The position numbers and the translations under genes were made by a program. From positions 182,389-246,388 of the forward strand of contig NZ_BDQK01000014.1 of assembly GCF_003864295.1 (NCBI RefSeq): a stretch of 64,000 nucleotides of DNA. The letters run 5' to 3'. Positions within the stretch are counted from its first letter, which is position 1, and every line of letters begins with the position of its first letter. The notes under the pieces are model-generated. The model had not been told where the DNA came from and did not search any database. It worked only from the letters and a program-made list of their open reading frames with translations. The stretch comes from Aphanothece sacrum FPU1. Its GTDB lineage: Bacteria > Cyanobacteriota > Cyanobacteriia > Cyanobacteriales > Microcystaceae. Positions 35,709 to 43,502 of this stretch are shown here, in pieces.

Positions 35709-36368
35709 TCAGGCCATATTACTTTCCATAGCCCAACGAGCTAATTCAGTGCGATTATGTAAATTAGTTTTATTGAGCATATTAGAAACATGACTTTCAA
35801 TAGTTCGTTGACTGACGTTCAATTTTTCGGCGATTTCTCGATTTGCTAATCCCTGAGCCACTAATTGTACTACTTTTAATTCAGTAGGGGTTAACTCAAC
35901 ATTACTCGGAACCTGAATTCTGGTGCTATCATCTAGAGATGTCTTCGTCTTATGGCGCATCAGACGGCTGGCTTGTTTAAGAGAAGACTCTACTTGAGCG
36001 ACTAATTCTTCAGGTTCAAAGGGTTTTACCATATAAACATCGGCCCCGGTATTAAGTCCCTTAACCCGATCTTGACTTTGTCCTTTAGCAGAAAGAAACA
36101 TCACAGGAATCCAACTGGTACGTCCATCCTGTCGAATTCTATCTACTAAAGCATAACCATCCATTTCTGGCATCATAACATCACAGATAATCATATCTGG
36201 TATTTGTTTTTCTAATATTTCTAATGCTTCTCGACCATTTTCTGCGGTAGTAACTTCATACCCCTGGAATTCTAAATAATCTTTGACGAGTAAGATTAAA
36301 TTGGGGTCATCGTCAACCAGCAGTAGGTGTTTATTATCTTTGTTGGGATTTTCTTTAAGCGATGGCAT
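35709..36368 (-). CDS. NarL/LuxR-type response regulator (Ycf29/Rre1-like)
   Basis: A 219-residue two-component regulator. The receiver domain (about 14-130) has the acidic pocket Asp19-Asp21, the phosphoacceptor Asp63 (IICDVMMPEMDGY), Ser93 and Lys115 (VKPFEPEEL). A linker leads to a LuxR helix-turn-helix at about 152-212 (LTPTELKVVQLVAQGLANREIAEKLNVSQRTIESHVSNML). The architecture and plastid-like sequence fit the Ycf29/Rre1 group, which takes phosphate from Hik2-type kinases in stress responses; the exact orthology is tentative. No histidine kinase gene is adjacent. Confidence 0.9.
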   Translation of the reverse strand: MPSLKENPNKDNKHLLLVDDDPNLILLVKDYLEFQGYEVTTAENGREALEILEKQIPDMIICDVMMPEMDGYALVDRIRQDGRTSWIPVMFLSAKGQSQDRVKGLNTGADVYMVKPFEPEELVAQVESSLKQASRLMRHKTKTSLDDSTRIQVPSNVELTPTELKVVQLVAQGLANREIAEKLNVSQRTIESHVSNMLNKTNLHNRTELARWAMESNMA

Positions 36369-36574
36369 TCTTTTTCTCAGTTTAAGGGTTAGATAAGTTG
36401 TTATTGATGATAATTTAAAAATGGGAAAATTTCTCCATAGATCAATACTATCTTAAATCAAGCTTGTCTACTGTCTCAGCTTTGAGTAAAGGTTTATTGG
36501 ATTTTTTTCCCATTTATTACAAAATGAGCTTGAAACTTGACAAATTACCTAAATTTATTCCCTGTTTAAGTCAG

Positions 36575-37006
36575 TTAAGGTAACGTATGGATCATAAAAG
36601 CATAATCTTCTACTATTTTATTGCCAATGAGGTGTTCTTGGATGATTCTTTCTAGAACTTCTGGGGTCGCTTGACGATACCATACTCCATCAGGATAAAC
36701 AACCAGTATAGGGCCATCCATACAAACCCGTAAACAATTAGCTTTAGTACGAAAAATAGAGCTTGGTTGATCAAGAGTTGGTTGATCGAGTCCTAATTCT
36801 TTTAAGCGACGTTTAAGATAGTCCCAAGCTACTAAACTAACATCTTTAGAACAGCATTTAGGTTTAGTTTGATCCGCACATAAAAAAATATGCCGTTGAA
36901 TTTGATTTAATCCCAAGGTTTGAATACATTCTTGAAGGGGATCTCGGATAATATCAGCCAGTTCTTCAACTTGATTAATTTTGGGTTCTATAACCGATTC
37001 TTTCAT
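36575..37006 (-). CDS. (2Fe-2S) thioredoxin-like ferredoxin domain protein
   Basis: About 143 residues from the ATG at 37006. A thioredoxin-fold 2Fe-2S ferredoxin of the COG3411 type. Candidate cluster ligands are Cys in [14 protein letters not shown] and in [22 protein letters not shown], the family signature. Such proteins shuttle electrons or sense redox state; the partner is unknown. A longer frame to about 37075 begins with a TTG and adds a low-complexity stretch, so I prefer the internal ATG, where [10 protein letters not shown] begins the alignable region. It lies downstream of the TPR lipoprotein gene. Confidence 0.82.
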   Translation of the reverse strand: MKESVIEPKINQVEELADIIRDPLQECIQTLGLNQIQRHIFLCADQTKPKCCSKDVSLVAWDYLKRRLKELGLDQPTLDQPSSIFRTKANCLRVCMDGPILVVYPDGVWYRQATPEVLERIIQEHLIGNKIVEDYAFMIHTLP

Positions 37007-37084
37007 GGAGTTTAGAGAAAAAATAATTTTAGTTTTAGGGTTAATTATTGAGGAAAATGAAAGCAATTTAGACAAATTTTAAAT

Positions 37085-37822
37085 TCAAGGATGAGGGGAT
37101 TTTTGACTTAAGTTCTTAAGCAAGTTTAATTGCTCTAGGGCCGCTTTATATCCTTCGTGATCTCCCTGTTTTTGCCAAAGTTGGGCTGCTTTACGAAAAT
37201 CAGAGATCGCGTTTTTGGGTTGTCCAAGATCTAGATAAGCTAAACCACGATTAAAATAAGCTTCTCCATAGTTAGGATCAATTTGAATAGCTTCGGTAAA
37301 ATCTTCTTGAGCTAATTTAGGTCGTTTCGTATTCAAATAAGCTAATCCTAAATTATTATGAGCAAAGGCATCTTTTGGATTAAGTTCAAGGGCCTTTACA
37401 TAGTCCTCGATGGCCATTTGATCCTGTCCCATTTGTAAATAGACATTGCCTCGGTTGACGTAAGCTTCTACCATTTTGGGATCAAGTTTAAGGGCCTGGG
37501 AAAAATCCGCTAACGCTTCTTCAAATTGCCCTAAATTACTATAAGCAAAACCTCGATTATAGTAAGCATAAACATCTTCGGGATTGCCTTTAAGAACGGT
37601 ACTAAAATTAGCCGCGGCCCCTTGATAATCTCCCTGACGACTTTTTTCGATGCCCTGTTGTACCAATTCTACCCCATTAACAGTCATGACTGAGGACTTA
37701 GAGTCCGACTGTTCCTGACAAGCGACCACAGAAGTTAACACAATTAGGGATAGACCCAACAAGGAAAGATGACAAGGAAACTTAGCCGTCCTAGTTGGGA
37801 GTTGTGTCAGATATTTAAACAT
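37085..37822 (-). CDS. TPR-repeat lipoprotein
   Basis: A 245-residue lipoprotein with a signal sequence ending in a lipobox (LTSVVAC, lipidated Cys35). About five consecutive tetratricopeptide repeats follow from about residue 62 to 225, with the canonical spacing (AYYNRGFAYSNLGQFEEALADF; AYVNRGNVYLQMGQ; AHNNLGLAYLNTKRPKLA; AYFNRGLAYLDLG). It is probably tethered to the outer or inner membrane facing the periplasm and serves as a scaffold for protein complexes. The ferredoxin-like gene follows closely downstream. The ribosome-binding site is weak. Confidence 0.88.
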   Translation of the reverse strand: MFKYLTQLPTRTAKFPCHLSLLGLSLIVLTSVVACQEQSDSKSSVMTVNGVELVQQGIEKSRQGDYQGAAANFSTVLKGNPEDVYAYYNRGFAYSNLGQFEEALADFSQALKLDPKMVEAYVNRGNVYLQMGQDQMAIEDYVKALELNPKDAFAHNNLGLAYLNTKRPKLAQEDFTEAIQIDPNYGEAYFNRGLAYLDLGQPKNAISDFRKAAQLWQKQGDHEGYKAALEQLNLLKNLSQKSPHP

Positions 37823-38143
37823 TGTTTTGAGGGATTTTTTTTATAAGGTGAATAGGACACGAAGCAGAATTAGGAACGGAATACATATCTTAGACCAGTA
37901 TGGGAGTTCAGGGGCGATCAAGTGCAGCTAGGGGCGGGTTTTGCCGAAATTTTGGCAATTATCATCAATATGTTAGATAAAACCGTCCGTACACCTAAAC
38001 AACCCATCAAAGCTTCCAGGGGGAATGGTCTTAATGCTTTGCTGTGAGCTTATATTAGCCTGTTTGCTAAAGGTCAACTGGACAAATTCAAAATAAATAG
38101 GTATATTGGCTTATACAGGTTCCCTTGTGAGGAGTTAGTAAGA
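37823..38143. other. Intergenic region between divergent TPR and RlpA-like genes
   Basis: About 320 bases without a gene or strong repeat, apart from an isolated AGGGGCGGGTTTTGCCGAAA fragment. It must hold the promoters of both divergent genes, but no hexamer pair stands out. GAGGAG before 38144 is the ribosome-binding site of the RlpA-like gene. Confidence 0.4.
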
Positions 38144-38470
38144 ATGAAAAATTTAGGATTGGCTATCTTGATGATAGCGTTGACTTCTATTCCTGGACAC
38201 GCTCAAACAGCAACTTATTATTCTTCTGGTCTTCATGGCCGAAGAACCGCTTCAGGTGTTCGGTTCAGCAACCACCAACCTATGGCCGCTCATCCTTCCT
38301 TACCTTTGGGGACTAAAGTTAAAGTGACTAACCCCAGAAATGGCAGAAGTGTTATAGTTCGTATTGTTGATCGCTGTCGTTGTAGTATTGATTTATCTCA
38401 AGGGGCTTTTCGAGCTATTGGTTCGTTAGGGGCCGGCAGAATTCCCGTTAGACTTAAAGTGTTAAGATAA
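38144..38470 (+). CDS. RlpA-like double-psi beta-barrel protein
   Basis: A 108-residue exported protein. The signal peptide (about 1-20, ending GHA) is followed by a complete RlpA/DPBB domain: ATYYSSGLHGRRTASGVRF, AAHPSLPLGTKVKVTNPRNGRSV, VRIVDRCRCSIDLSQGAF. RlpA proteins cut denuded peptidoglycan glycan strands at the septum, but here the catalytic Glu-Asp pair is less clear and no SPOR domain is present, so this is a minimal secreted member. A GAGGAG ribosome-binding site is present. The stop codon runs straight into a heptanucleotide satellite. Confidence 0.9.
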   Translation: MKNLGLAILMIALTSIPGHAQTATYYSSGLHGRRTASGVRFSNHQPMAAHPSLPLGTKVKVTNPRNGRSVIVRIVDRCRCSIDLSQGAFRAIGSLGAGRIPVRLKVLR

Positions 38471-38547
38471 ATTATGAATTATGAATTATAAATTATGAAT
38501 TATGAATTATGAATTATAAATTATGAATTATGAATTATGAATTATAA
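38470..38547. repeat. Heptanucleotide satellite (GAATTAT)n, forward array
   Basis: About 11 tandem copies of a 7-base unit (GAATTAT with AAATTAT variants) directly after the RlpA-like gene. An inverted array of the same unit lies at 38617-38682, so transcripts across the region could fold into a long hairpin. Confidence 0.9.
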
Positions 38548-38616
38548 AGGAAATGACTTAACCATTAAGGATTTGAGTCTATAATTCATGATTTTGATGT
38601 CTAATGAATTATCCCC

Positions 38617-38682
38617 CAATTCATAATTCATAATTTATAATTCATAATTTATAATTCATAATTCATAATTCATAATTTTCTG
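38617..38682. repeat. Heptanucleotide satellite, inverted array overlapping the aroA 3' end
   Basis: About eight copies of ATAATTC/ATAATTT, the complement of the array at 38470-38547. The last few copies lie inside the aroA reading frame and encode its C-terminal MNYEL. Confidence 0.9.
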
Positions 38683-40011
38683 TAAGGTGGTGATAAATTG
38701 GGGATAGGATACGGCCGCCGCTTCGGCCCGCTCAATTTGAGTTGCTCCCTTGGCATTTAAAGCCGCGATCGCTAAACTCATGGCAATACGATGATCGGTA
38801 TAACTATCCACTGTGGCCCCGTTTAATGGGGTTCCTCCCGTAATTTCTAAACCGTCGGGTAATTCAGTAATTTTTGCCCCCATACGGTTTAATTCGGTCG
38901 CCATTACCGCTAAGCGATCGCTTTCTTTGACTCGTAATTCGGCCGCATCTTTAATAATAGTAGTACCTTGAGCAAAGACAGCCGCCACCGCTAAAATGGG
39001 AATTTCATCGATTAAACGAGGAATTAAAGCCCCTTCCAGGGTACAAGCTTTAAGTTTACTGTATTTAACCCGTAAGTCGGCCACGGGTTCCCCTGTGACT
39101 ATTCGTTCATTTTCTAAGGTAATATCGGCCCCCATCATAGCTAAAGCTTCTAAAATTCCGGTACGAGTGGGGTTAATGCCTACATTGTCAATTAGTAATT
39201 CCGATCCGGGAACAATAGAGGCAGCGACTAACCAAAAGGCCGCAGAACTAATATCACCAGGGACGATCACCTTTTGTCCAGTTAAAACATGGCCTCCACT
39301 AATGGTGACACTATTAGTGGTAGGATCTATGATAATGGTAGCTCCAAACCCTTGTAACATCCTTTCACTGTGATCACGGGATAAAGCAGGTTCGGTGACT
39401 GTGGTTTCTCCTTCACTCATGAGGCCGGCCAACAAAATACAAGATTTAACTTGGGCTGAAGCGATGGGAGAATGATAATGTATGGGTTTGAGGCTTTGTC
39501 CTTGGATAGCAAGCGGGGCCAAGGAATTTTGATTCCGTCCCCAAATTTTCGCGCCCATTTGTTCTAAAGGTTTGATAACACGGGACATAGGCCGCGATCG
39601 CAAAGAATCATCCCCCGTAACACAGAAAAAGCGGCCCGGATGAGAAGCAAGTAAACCTAACATTAAGCGTATAGTTGTCCCTGAGTTACCTGCATTGAGT
39701 ATATCTAAGGGTTCTTGTAGTTTTCCTAGACCAATGCCTTTAACGATGACTTTTTGCGAGTTTAGGGGGGAAATTTCCGCTCCCATAGCCCGAAAACATT
39801 CGGCGGTACTGCGGGGATCTTCTCCTAATAATAACCCTTCGATTATGGTTTCTCCTTGTGCGATCGCCCCTAACATTAAAGCGCGATGGGAGATAGATTT
39901 GTCTCCAGGTATTTGTAAGGTTCCTTGTAATGATAGACCAGTGACAGGGGGTTCAATAATTAAATTTTCTTGTTTAGGAGTCTTGTTGAGGGTAACAATA
40001 GCAGTCGCCAT
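38656..40011 (-). CDS. aroA: 3-phosphoshikimate 1-carboxyvinyltransferase (EPSP synthase)
   Basis: A 451-residue enzyme joining shikimate-3-phosphate and PEP in the shikimate pathway. Conserved motifs: [16 protein letters not shown] (Lys38), [17 protein letters not shown] near 112, [10 protein letters not shown], and [12 protein letters not shown] with DGLEITGG. The GNSGTT sequence (rather than GNAGTAMR) suggests a class II, glyphosate-tolerant type like that of Agrobacterium CP4, which is common in cyanobacteria. The C-terminal residues after LQKI come from heptanucleotide repeats, so the natural end has been overwritten by a satellite. It is convergent with the RlpA-like gene. Confidence 0.96.
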   Translation of the reverse strand: MATAIVTLNKTPKQENLIIEPPVTGLSLQGTLQIPGDKSISHRALMLGAIAQGETIIEGLLLGEDPRSTAECFRAMGAEISPLNSQKVIVKGIGLGKLQEPLDILNAGNSGTTIRLMLGLLASHPGRFFCVTGDDSLRSRPMSRVIKPLEQMGAKIWGRNQNSLAPLAIQGQSLKPIHYHSPIASAQVKSCILLAGLMSEGETTVTEPALSRDHSERMLQGFGATIIIDPTTNSVTISGGHVLTGQKVIVPGDISSAAFWLVAASIVPGSELLIDNVGINPTRTGILEALAMMGADITLENERIVTGEPVADLRVKYSKLKACTLEGALIPRLIDEIPILAVAAVFAQGTTIIKDAAELRVKESDRLAVMATELNRMGAKITELPDGLEITGGTPLNGATVDSYTDHRIAMSLAIAALNAKGATQIERAEAAAVSYPQFITTLQKIMNYEL

Positions 40012-40164
40012 AAAGGTTAAGAATAGTGGTTAAATAGTAATATTAACTTAAACTGGTGTGCTTTTTAAGAAGCACTGAAGCAGATACAAAACCGAGATTT
40101 TGGTAGTCTACTCAGATGTAATACATAGCGATTGTTAACCCATAAACCATTTTAAATACCCCTT

Positions 40165-40320
40165 TTTTAGGCTTTATTATCACAAATAATAGACTTTAAC
40201 CTGCTCAGAGTTAAGCTATACAAACAAAGGTTGCCTACGCAACCTATAATGGCAGTCCGCACTCGTTGGACTTGGTTTTTATAGGATAAGGCTTTAGCCT
40301 TTTATTCATTAGACATCAAT
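40165..40320. repeat. Family B repeat copy 5 (reverse orientation)
   Basis: TTATTATCACAAATAATAG, then GTTAAGCTATACAAACAAAG, GGTTGCCTACGCAACC, AGTCCGCACTCGTTGGACT and AAGGCTTTAGCCTT. In the third stem a G-T pair replaces the G-C or A-T pair of other copies. Confidence 0.85.
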
Positions 40321-40444
40321 TATGTGGCTGGACTCTATATACAAGTCATAACGAGTATGAGTTATATTTAAAGACGCTGTGACCAAGTTAAGGTAAACTC
40401 AAAATGATCGTAATCAAAGATATTCTGCTAGAGAAACCTATATT

Positions 40445-40567
40445 ATGGGTTTTCTGGTTGCCACCGTTTTGAGGCTCACTAACGCCTGGGTAAAGAAACG
40501 ATTAAGTGTCGGCTACGTCGTGCGCCTCCGTCGGTTTTGGCAAAACTTTTGTCCTAGTTATTGGTAA
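40445..40567 (+). CDS. Possible 40-aa basic small protein
   Basis: An ATG-initiated frame of 40 codons whose product has a hydrophobic N-terminus (MGFLVATVLRLTNAWV) and a basic, aromatic tail (RLRRFWQNFC). It ends 13 bases before the ATG of the XRE/GrpE-like gene. The stretch is more G+C-rich than its surroundings. There is no convincing ribosome-binding site and no known family. It may instead be a leader peptide or a structured leader RNA. Confidence 0.25.
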   Translation: MGFLVATVLRLTNAWVKKRLSVGYVVRLRRFWQNFCPSYW

Positions 40568-40580
40568 TAATGGATTTTTT

Positions 40581-41282
40581 ATGAATCAGACAACGACGTA
40601 CCACACCAACCGCCAAACCTTGTTTCAATTGATGGGACAAGCTCAAATCAATAGTTTTGACGAATTGAGCGAAATTTCAGGAGTGTCTCAGTGGCAGCTA
40701 AACCGACTGTTAGTGGGATTAATTGCTAAAATGTCCCTGGAAACCTTACTTAAACTCGCTAAGACCTTACAAATTTCCCTAGAATACTTACTTAGTCAAT
40801 TTTGCACTGATGAGTCCTTAGTGGATATGGTAGCAATTTCACAGGAGTCATCACCAGGGGTCAACAGTAGACAATTAGAACATCTTAAACAAGAATACCA
40901 ACACCTAGAACAGCAATTAAGTCAACAGCGAGACATCCTACAACAAGAGTTTCAGGAAGCAAGTTTACAGGTATTAGAATCTTGGTTATTGCAATGGCCA
41001 ACTGCAGCAGCAGTAGCGAAAAAAAATCCCCAACTCTCGGCAATAAAATTATTACCTCTGGTTAAACCTATCACCGAATTACTCAAACAATGGGGTTTAG
41101 AAATGAATGGTACAGTTGGTGAACAAGTATCTTATGATCCTCAATATCATCAATTATTAGAAGGCAGTGGAGAAGCTAACCCAGGAGATGCAGTTATGGT
41201 TCGTTACGTGGGTTATCGTCAAGCAGACAAGTTGCTTTATCGCGCTAAAGTGAGTCCGGTTAACCTAGAATCTGTAAGTTAA
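40581..41282 (+). CDS. XRE-type HTH protein with coiled coil and GrpE-like C-terminus
   Basis: A 233-residue protein from the ATG at 40581 (the frame opens 75 bases earlier at a GTG). Residues about 8-72 form a Cro/C1-type helix-turn-helix (FDELSEISGVSQWQLNRLLVGLIAKMSLETLLKLAKTL). A coiled coil follows at about 95-130 (LEHLKQEYQHLEQQLSQQRD). The last 60 residues (VSYDPQYHQLLEGSGEANPGDAVMVRYVGYR, LLYRAKVSPV) resemble the beta-domain of the nucleotide-exchange factor GrpE. It may be a regulator that senses a chaperone state or uses a GrpE-like dimer for DNA binding; both ideas are inference. Monocistronic. Confidence 0.75.
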   Translation: MNQTTTYHTNRQTLFQLMGQAQINSFDELSEISGVSQWQLNRLLVGLIAKMSLETLLKLAKTLQISLEYLLSQFCTDESLVDMVAISQESSPGVNSRQLEHLKQEYQHLEQQLSQQRDILQQEFQEASLQVLESWLLQWPTAAAVAKKNPQLSAIKLLPLVKPITELLKQWGLEMNGTVGEQVSYDPQYHQLLEGSGEANPGDAVMVRYVGYRQADKLLYRAKVSPVNLESVS

Positions 41283-41574
41283 AAAAGACTCCAAGGCAGG
41301 ATTTCAATGGGTTGTGAGGCATGAAGTAATCAACAAAGAAGTTAAAGTAAATCTTTAATTTAATTTCATCTTAGCAAACAGTTACATATCCAACGGATTA
41401 ACCCTAATTTAAGACGATTTTTGTCAAAGTTAGATAACATTGAGCAAAAAAGCCCTTTTTCGTTACATTGGATACGAAAAGTAAGGGGCATCCCTCTTTA
41501 TGCTTAATGAGCAAGAAGTCTAATCAGGGTTTTCTGTGATGACTCAATAGTTAAATTAATTGGGTAATAAAATT

Positions 41575-42012
41575 ATGGTCTCTCATTCAGTCTTGCTGCT
41601 TTTAGAAAAACACCCTCAACTGAGACCGATGATTAAAGAAAATCGCTTTCTGACGGGTTATACTAATGGAAGTGGTGACGGGAAATTAGTTCCTGTCTTT
41701 CTGTTAAGATCGCCTTGGGCCCAATTTTGTCTTCAAGCGACTGCTTGTGAGTCTCTCACCCCTGGAGGAGTGTTAGTGGTGACGGATGACCCCCAATGGA
41801 GTCTAGAAAGCAACTGGAAGGCTTATAGTCTAGTCAATAATAGTCCCACTGGTAAATATCAGAGAAACCTCAAAGCTAAGCATCCATCAATGAATGGTGG
41901 GGTAAAAAAAACTGTGTCACCTATGACCGCTTTAGCGGCTGAAATTGCCACAGAAGAAGCAAAAACAATAACAACTCGTCACAGAGATCTTAGTTTCGCG
42001 CAGTCTAAGTAA
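41575..42012 (+). CDS. Conserved hypothetical protein (145 aa)
   Basis: A soluble 145-residue protein with no domain I recognise, starting MVSHSVLLLLEKHPQLRPM. I prefer the ATG at 41575 to the TTG at 41560. The central part (FLLRSPWAQFCLQATACESLTPGGVLVVTDDPQWSLE) looks globular; the tail (residues 105-145) is polar and probably disordered. The gap before it (41283-41574) shows no gene or repeat. It converges on hypE, with a hairpin between them. Confidence 0.6.
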   Translation: MVSHSVLLLLEKHPQLRPMIKENRFLTGYTNGSGDGKLVPVFLLRSPWAQFCLQATACESLTPGGVLVVTDDPQWSLESNWKAYSLVNNSPTGKYQRNLKAKHPSMNGGVKKTVSPMTALAAEIATEEAKTITTRHRDLSFAQSK

Positions 42013-42034
42013 ATCAGGTCACACAAGGCCATCC

Positions 42035-42062
42035 GTAGGGGTCAACGGCCATTGACCCCTAC
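42035..42062. terminator. Bidirectional hairpin between convergent genes
   Basis: GTAGGGGTCAA at 42035-42045 pairs perfectly with TTGACCCCTAC at 42052-42062, between the stop codons at 42012 and 42067. It is related to the dispersed sequences at 84-113 and near 16542, so a recruited repeat may be acting as terminator for both genes. Confidence 0.5.
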
Positions 42063-42066
42063 CCTG

Positions 42067-43113
42067 TTAACAAATTCTGGGTAATTGTTCCCCGCTTAAC
42101 ATATCAACAATGCGACTTGCGCCAATTTTACTCTTGACTGTTACTAACCCCATTCCACTCCCTTCTCCGGTTACTTGACCAATGATACAAGAAGACTGAT
42201 CATGCGCTCGCATAATTTCTAAGGCAGTTTCGACAGAGTTGGGGGGAACAAAAGCCACAAACCTCCCTTCATTAGCCACGTATAGGGGATCAAATCCCAA
42301 AATTTCACAAGCACCCTGTACATCCTCCCTAACTGGAATTACTGTCTCATCAATTTTCAGGGTTACACCTGCACTGGTGGCAATTTCATTTAAGGCACTG
42401 GCTAACCCACCTCTGGTAAGATCCCGCAGACAATGAACACTAACCCCTGCCTCTATCATTTCTAAGATTAAATGAGCAAGAGGGGCGCAATCACTTTCTA
42501 TGGTAGTTTCAAATTCCAAGCCTTCTCGGACTGCCATAATAGCGATACCATGACGGCCTAGATCTCCACTAAGCAATATTATATCACCCTGTTGAACACT
42601 TTGGGGAGCAATGACCTGATTATGTTCAATAATTCCTATTCCGGCAGTATTAATAAAAATACCATCGCCTTTACCGCGATCAACTACTTTTGTGTCTCCA
42701 GTAATAATTTGAACTTGGGCAGTTAGGGCGGTTTCTTGTAAAGATTTAACCACACGCCATAGAGTTTCCATGGGCAGTCCTTCTTCTAATATAAATCCTA
42801 CACTTAAATATAGAGGTTTGGCTCCGCTCATGGCTAAATCATTAACGGTTCCATTGACAGCTAAACTACCAATATTTCCTCCTGGAAAGAATAGGGGATG
42901 TATAACATAAGAATCCGTTGTAAAGGCAATTTTAGAGGTAGGAAGGTTGACTACTACGGAGTCATGAGGAGGACTAGGATTAGTGGTTTTGAAGGCAGGA
43001 AAGAACATCTTTTCGATTAACTGCTGCATTAGTTTACCCCCTCCACCATGAGCAAGTAAAATTTGAGGATATTGATCGAGGGGAATGGGACAGGAGAGGG
43101 TAAAGTCAGTCAT
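42067..43113 (-). CDS. hypE: Hydrogenase maturation protein HypE
   Basis: A 348-residue AIR-synthase-fold enzyme that dehydrates the carbamoyl group on its own C-terminal cysteine to a thiocyanate, the source of the CN ligands in [NiFe] hydrogenase. The glycine-rich [14 protein letters not shown], the nucleotide site [30 protein letters not shown] and [18 protein letters not shown] are all present. The protein ends with the essential PRIC-COOH (Cys348). Other hyp genes are not in the window, so they are scattered, as in several unicellular cyanobacteria. It implies the organism has an uptake or bidirectional [NiFe] hydrogenase. Confidence 0.96.
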   Translation of the reverse strand: MTDFTLSCPIPLDQYPQILLAHGGGGKLMQQLIEKMFFPAFKTTNPSPPHDSVVVNLPTSKIAFTTDSYVIHPLFFPGGNIGSLAVNGTVNDLAMSGAKPLYLSVGFILEEGLPMETLWRVVKSLQETALTAQVQIITGDTKVVDRGKGDGIFINTAGIGIIEHNQVIAPQSVQQGDIILLSGDLGRHGIAIMAVREGLEFETTIESDCAPLAHLILEMIEAGVSVHCLRDLTRGGLASALNEIATSAGVTLKIDETVIPVREDVQGACEILGFDPLYVANEGRFVAFVPPNSVETALEIMRAHDQSSCIIGQVTGEGSGMGLVTVKSKIGASRIVDMLSGEQLPRIC

Positions 43114-43117
43114 TTCA

Positions 43118-43163
43118 GTTATCAGTTATCAGTTATTAGTTATTAGTTATTAGTTATTAGTTA
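43118..43163. repeat. Short heptanucleotide array (AGTTATT)n upstream of hypE
   Basis: Six to seven copies of AGTTATC/AGTTATT begin a few bases before the hypE start codon (on the opposite strand). The unit differs from GAATTAT but has the same 7-base period. Confidence 0.8.
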
Positions 43164-43194
43164 AGTAGGTAGACAAAATTAATTACACAAAATT

Positions 43195-43270
43195 TGTAGT
43201 AGGGGCGGTTTTTTTACATAAACCCATGATTCTCAGCAAAAAACTAGATAAACCCGCCTTGGTTTTTTAC
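43195..43270. repeat. Family D repeat copy
   Basis: TAGGGGCGGTTTTTTTACAT, an ATGATTCTCAGCAAAAAACT segment, and AAACCCGCC arms, as at 2584-2706 and 23412-23492. Confidence 0.7.
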
Positions 43271-43281
43271 ATGAATCAATG

Positions 43282-43437
43282 ATTCTCGAATTTAACTCGC
43301 TCAGAGTTAAGCTATAGAAACAAAGGTTGCCTACGCAACCTATAATGGCTGTCCGCGCTCGTCGGACTTCGTTTCTATAGGATAAGGCTTTAGCCTTTTA
43401 TTCATTATTAATTTACCATAGTAAGTCTAGTAGAACC
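43282..43437. repeat. Family B repeat copy 6 (reverse orientation)
   Basis: GTTAAGCTATAGAAACAAAG, GGTTGCCTACGCAACC, GTCCGCGCTCGTCGGAC, AAGGCTTTAGCCTT, then AAGTCTAGTAGAACCC. It lies 65 bases before the chelatase gene start. Confidence 0.85.
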
Positions 43438-43502
43438 CATTTTGACCGTGGCAACCCTTATAATGTAAGTAAGGCTGTAACAAAACTTTACGGATTAGGA
43501 AT

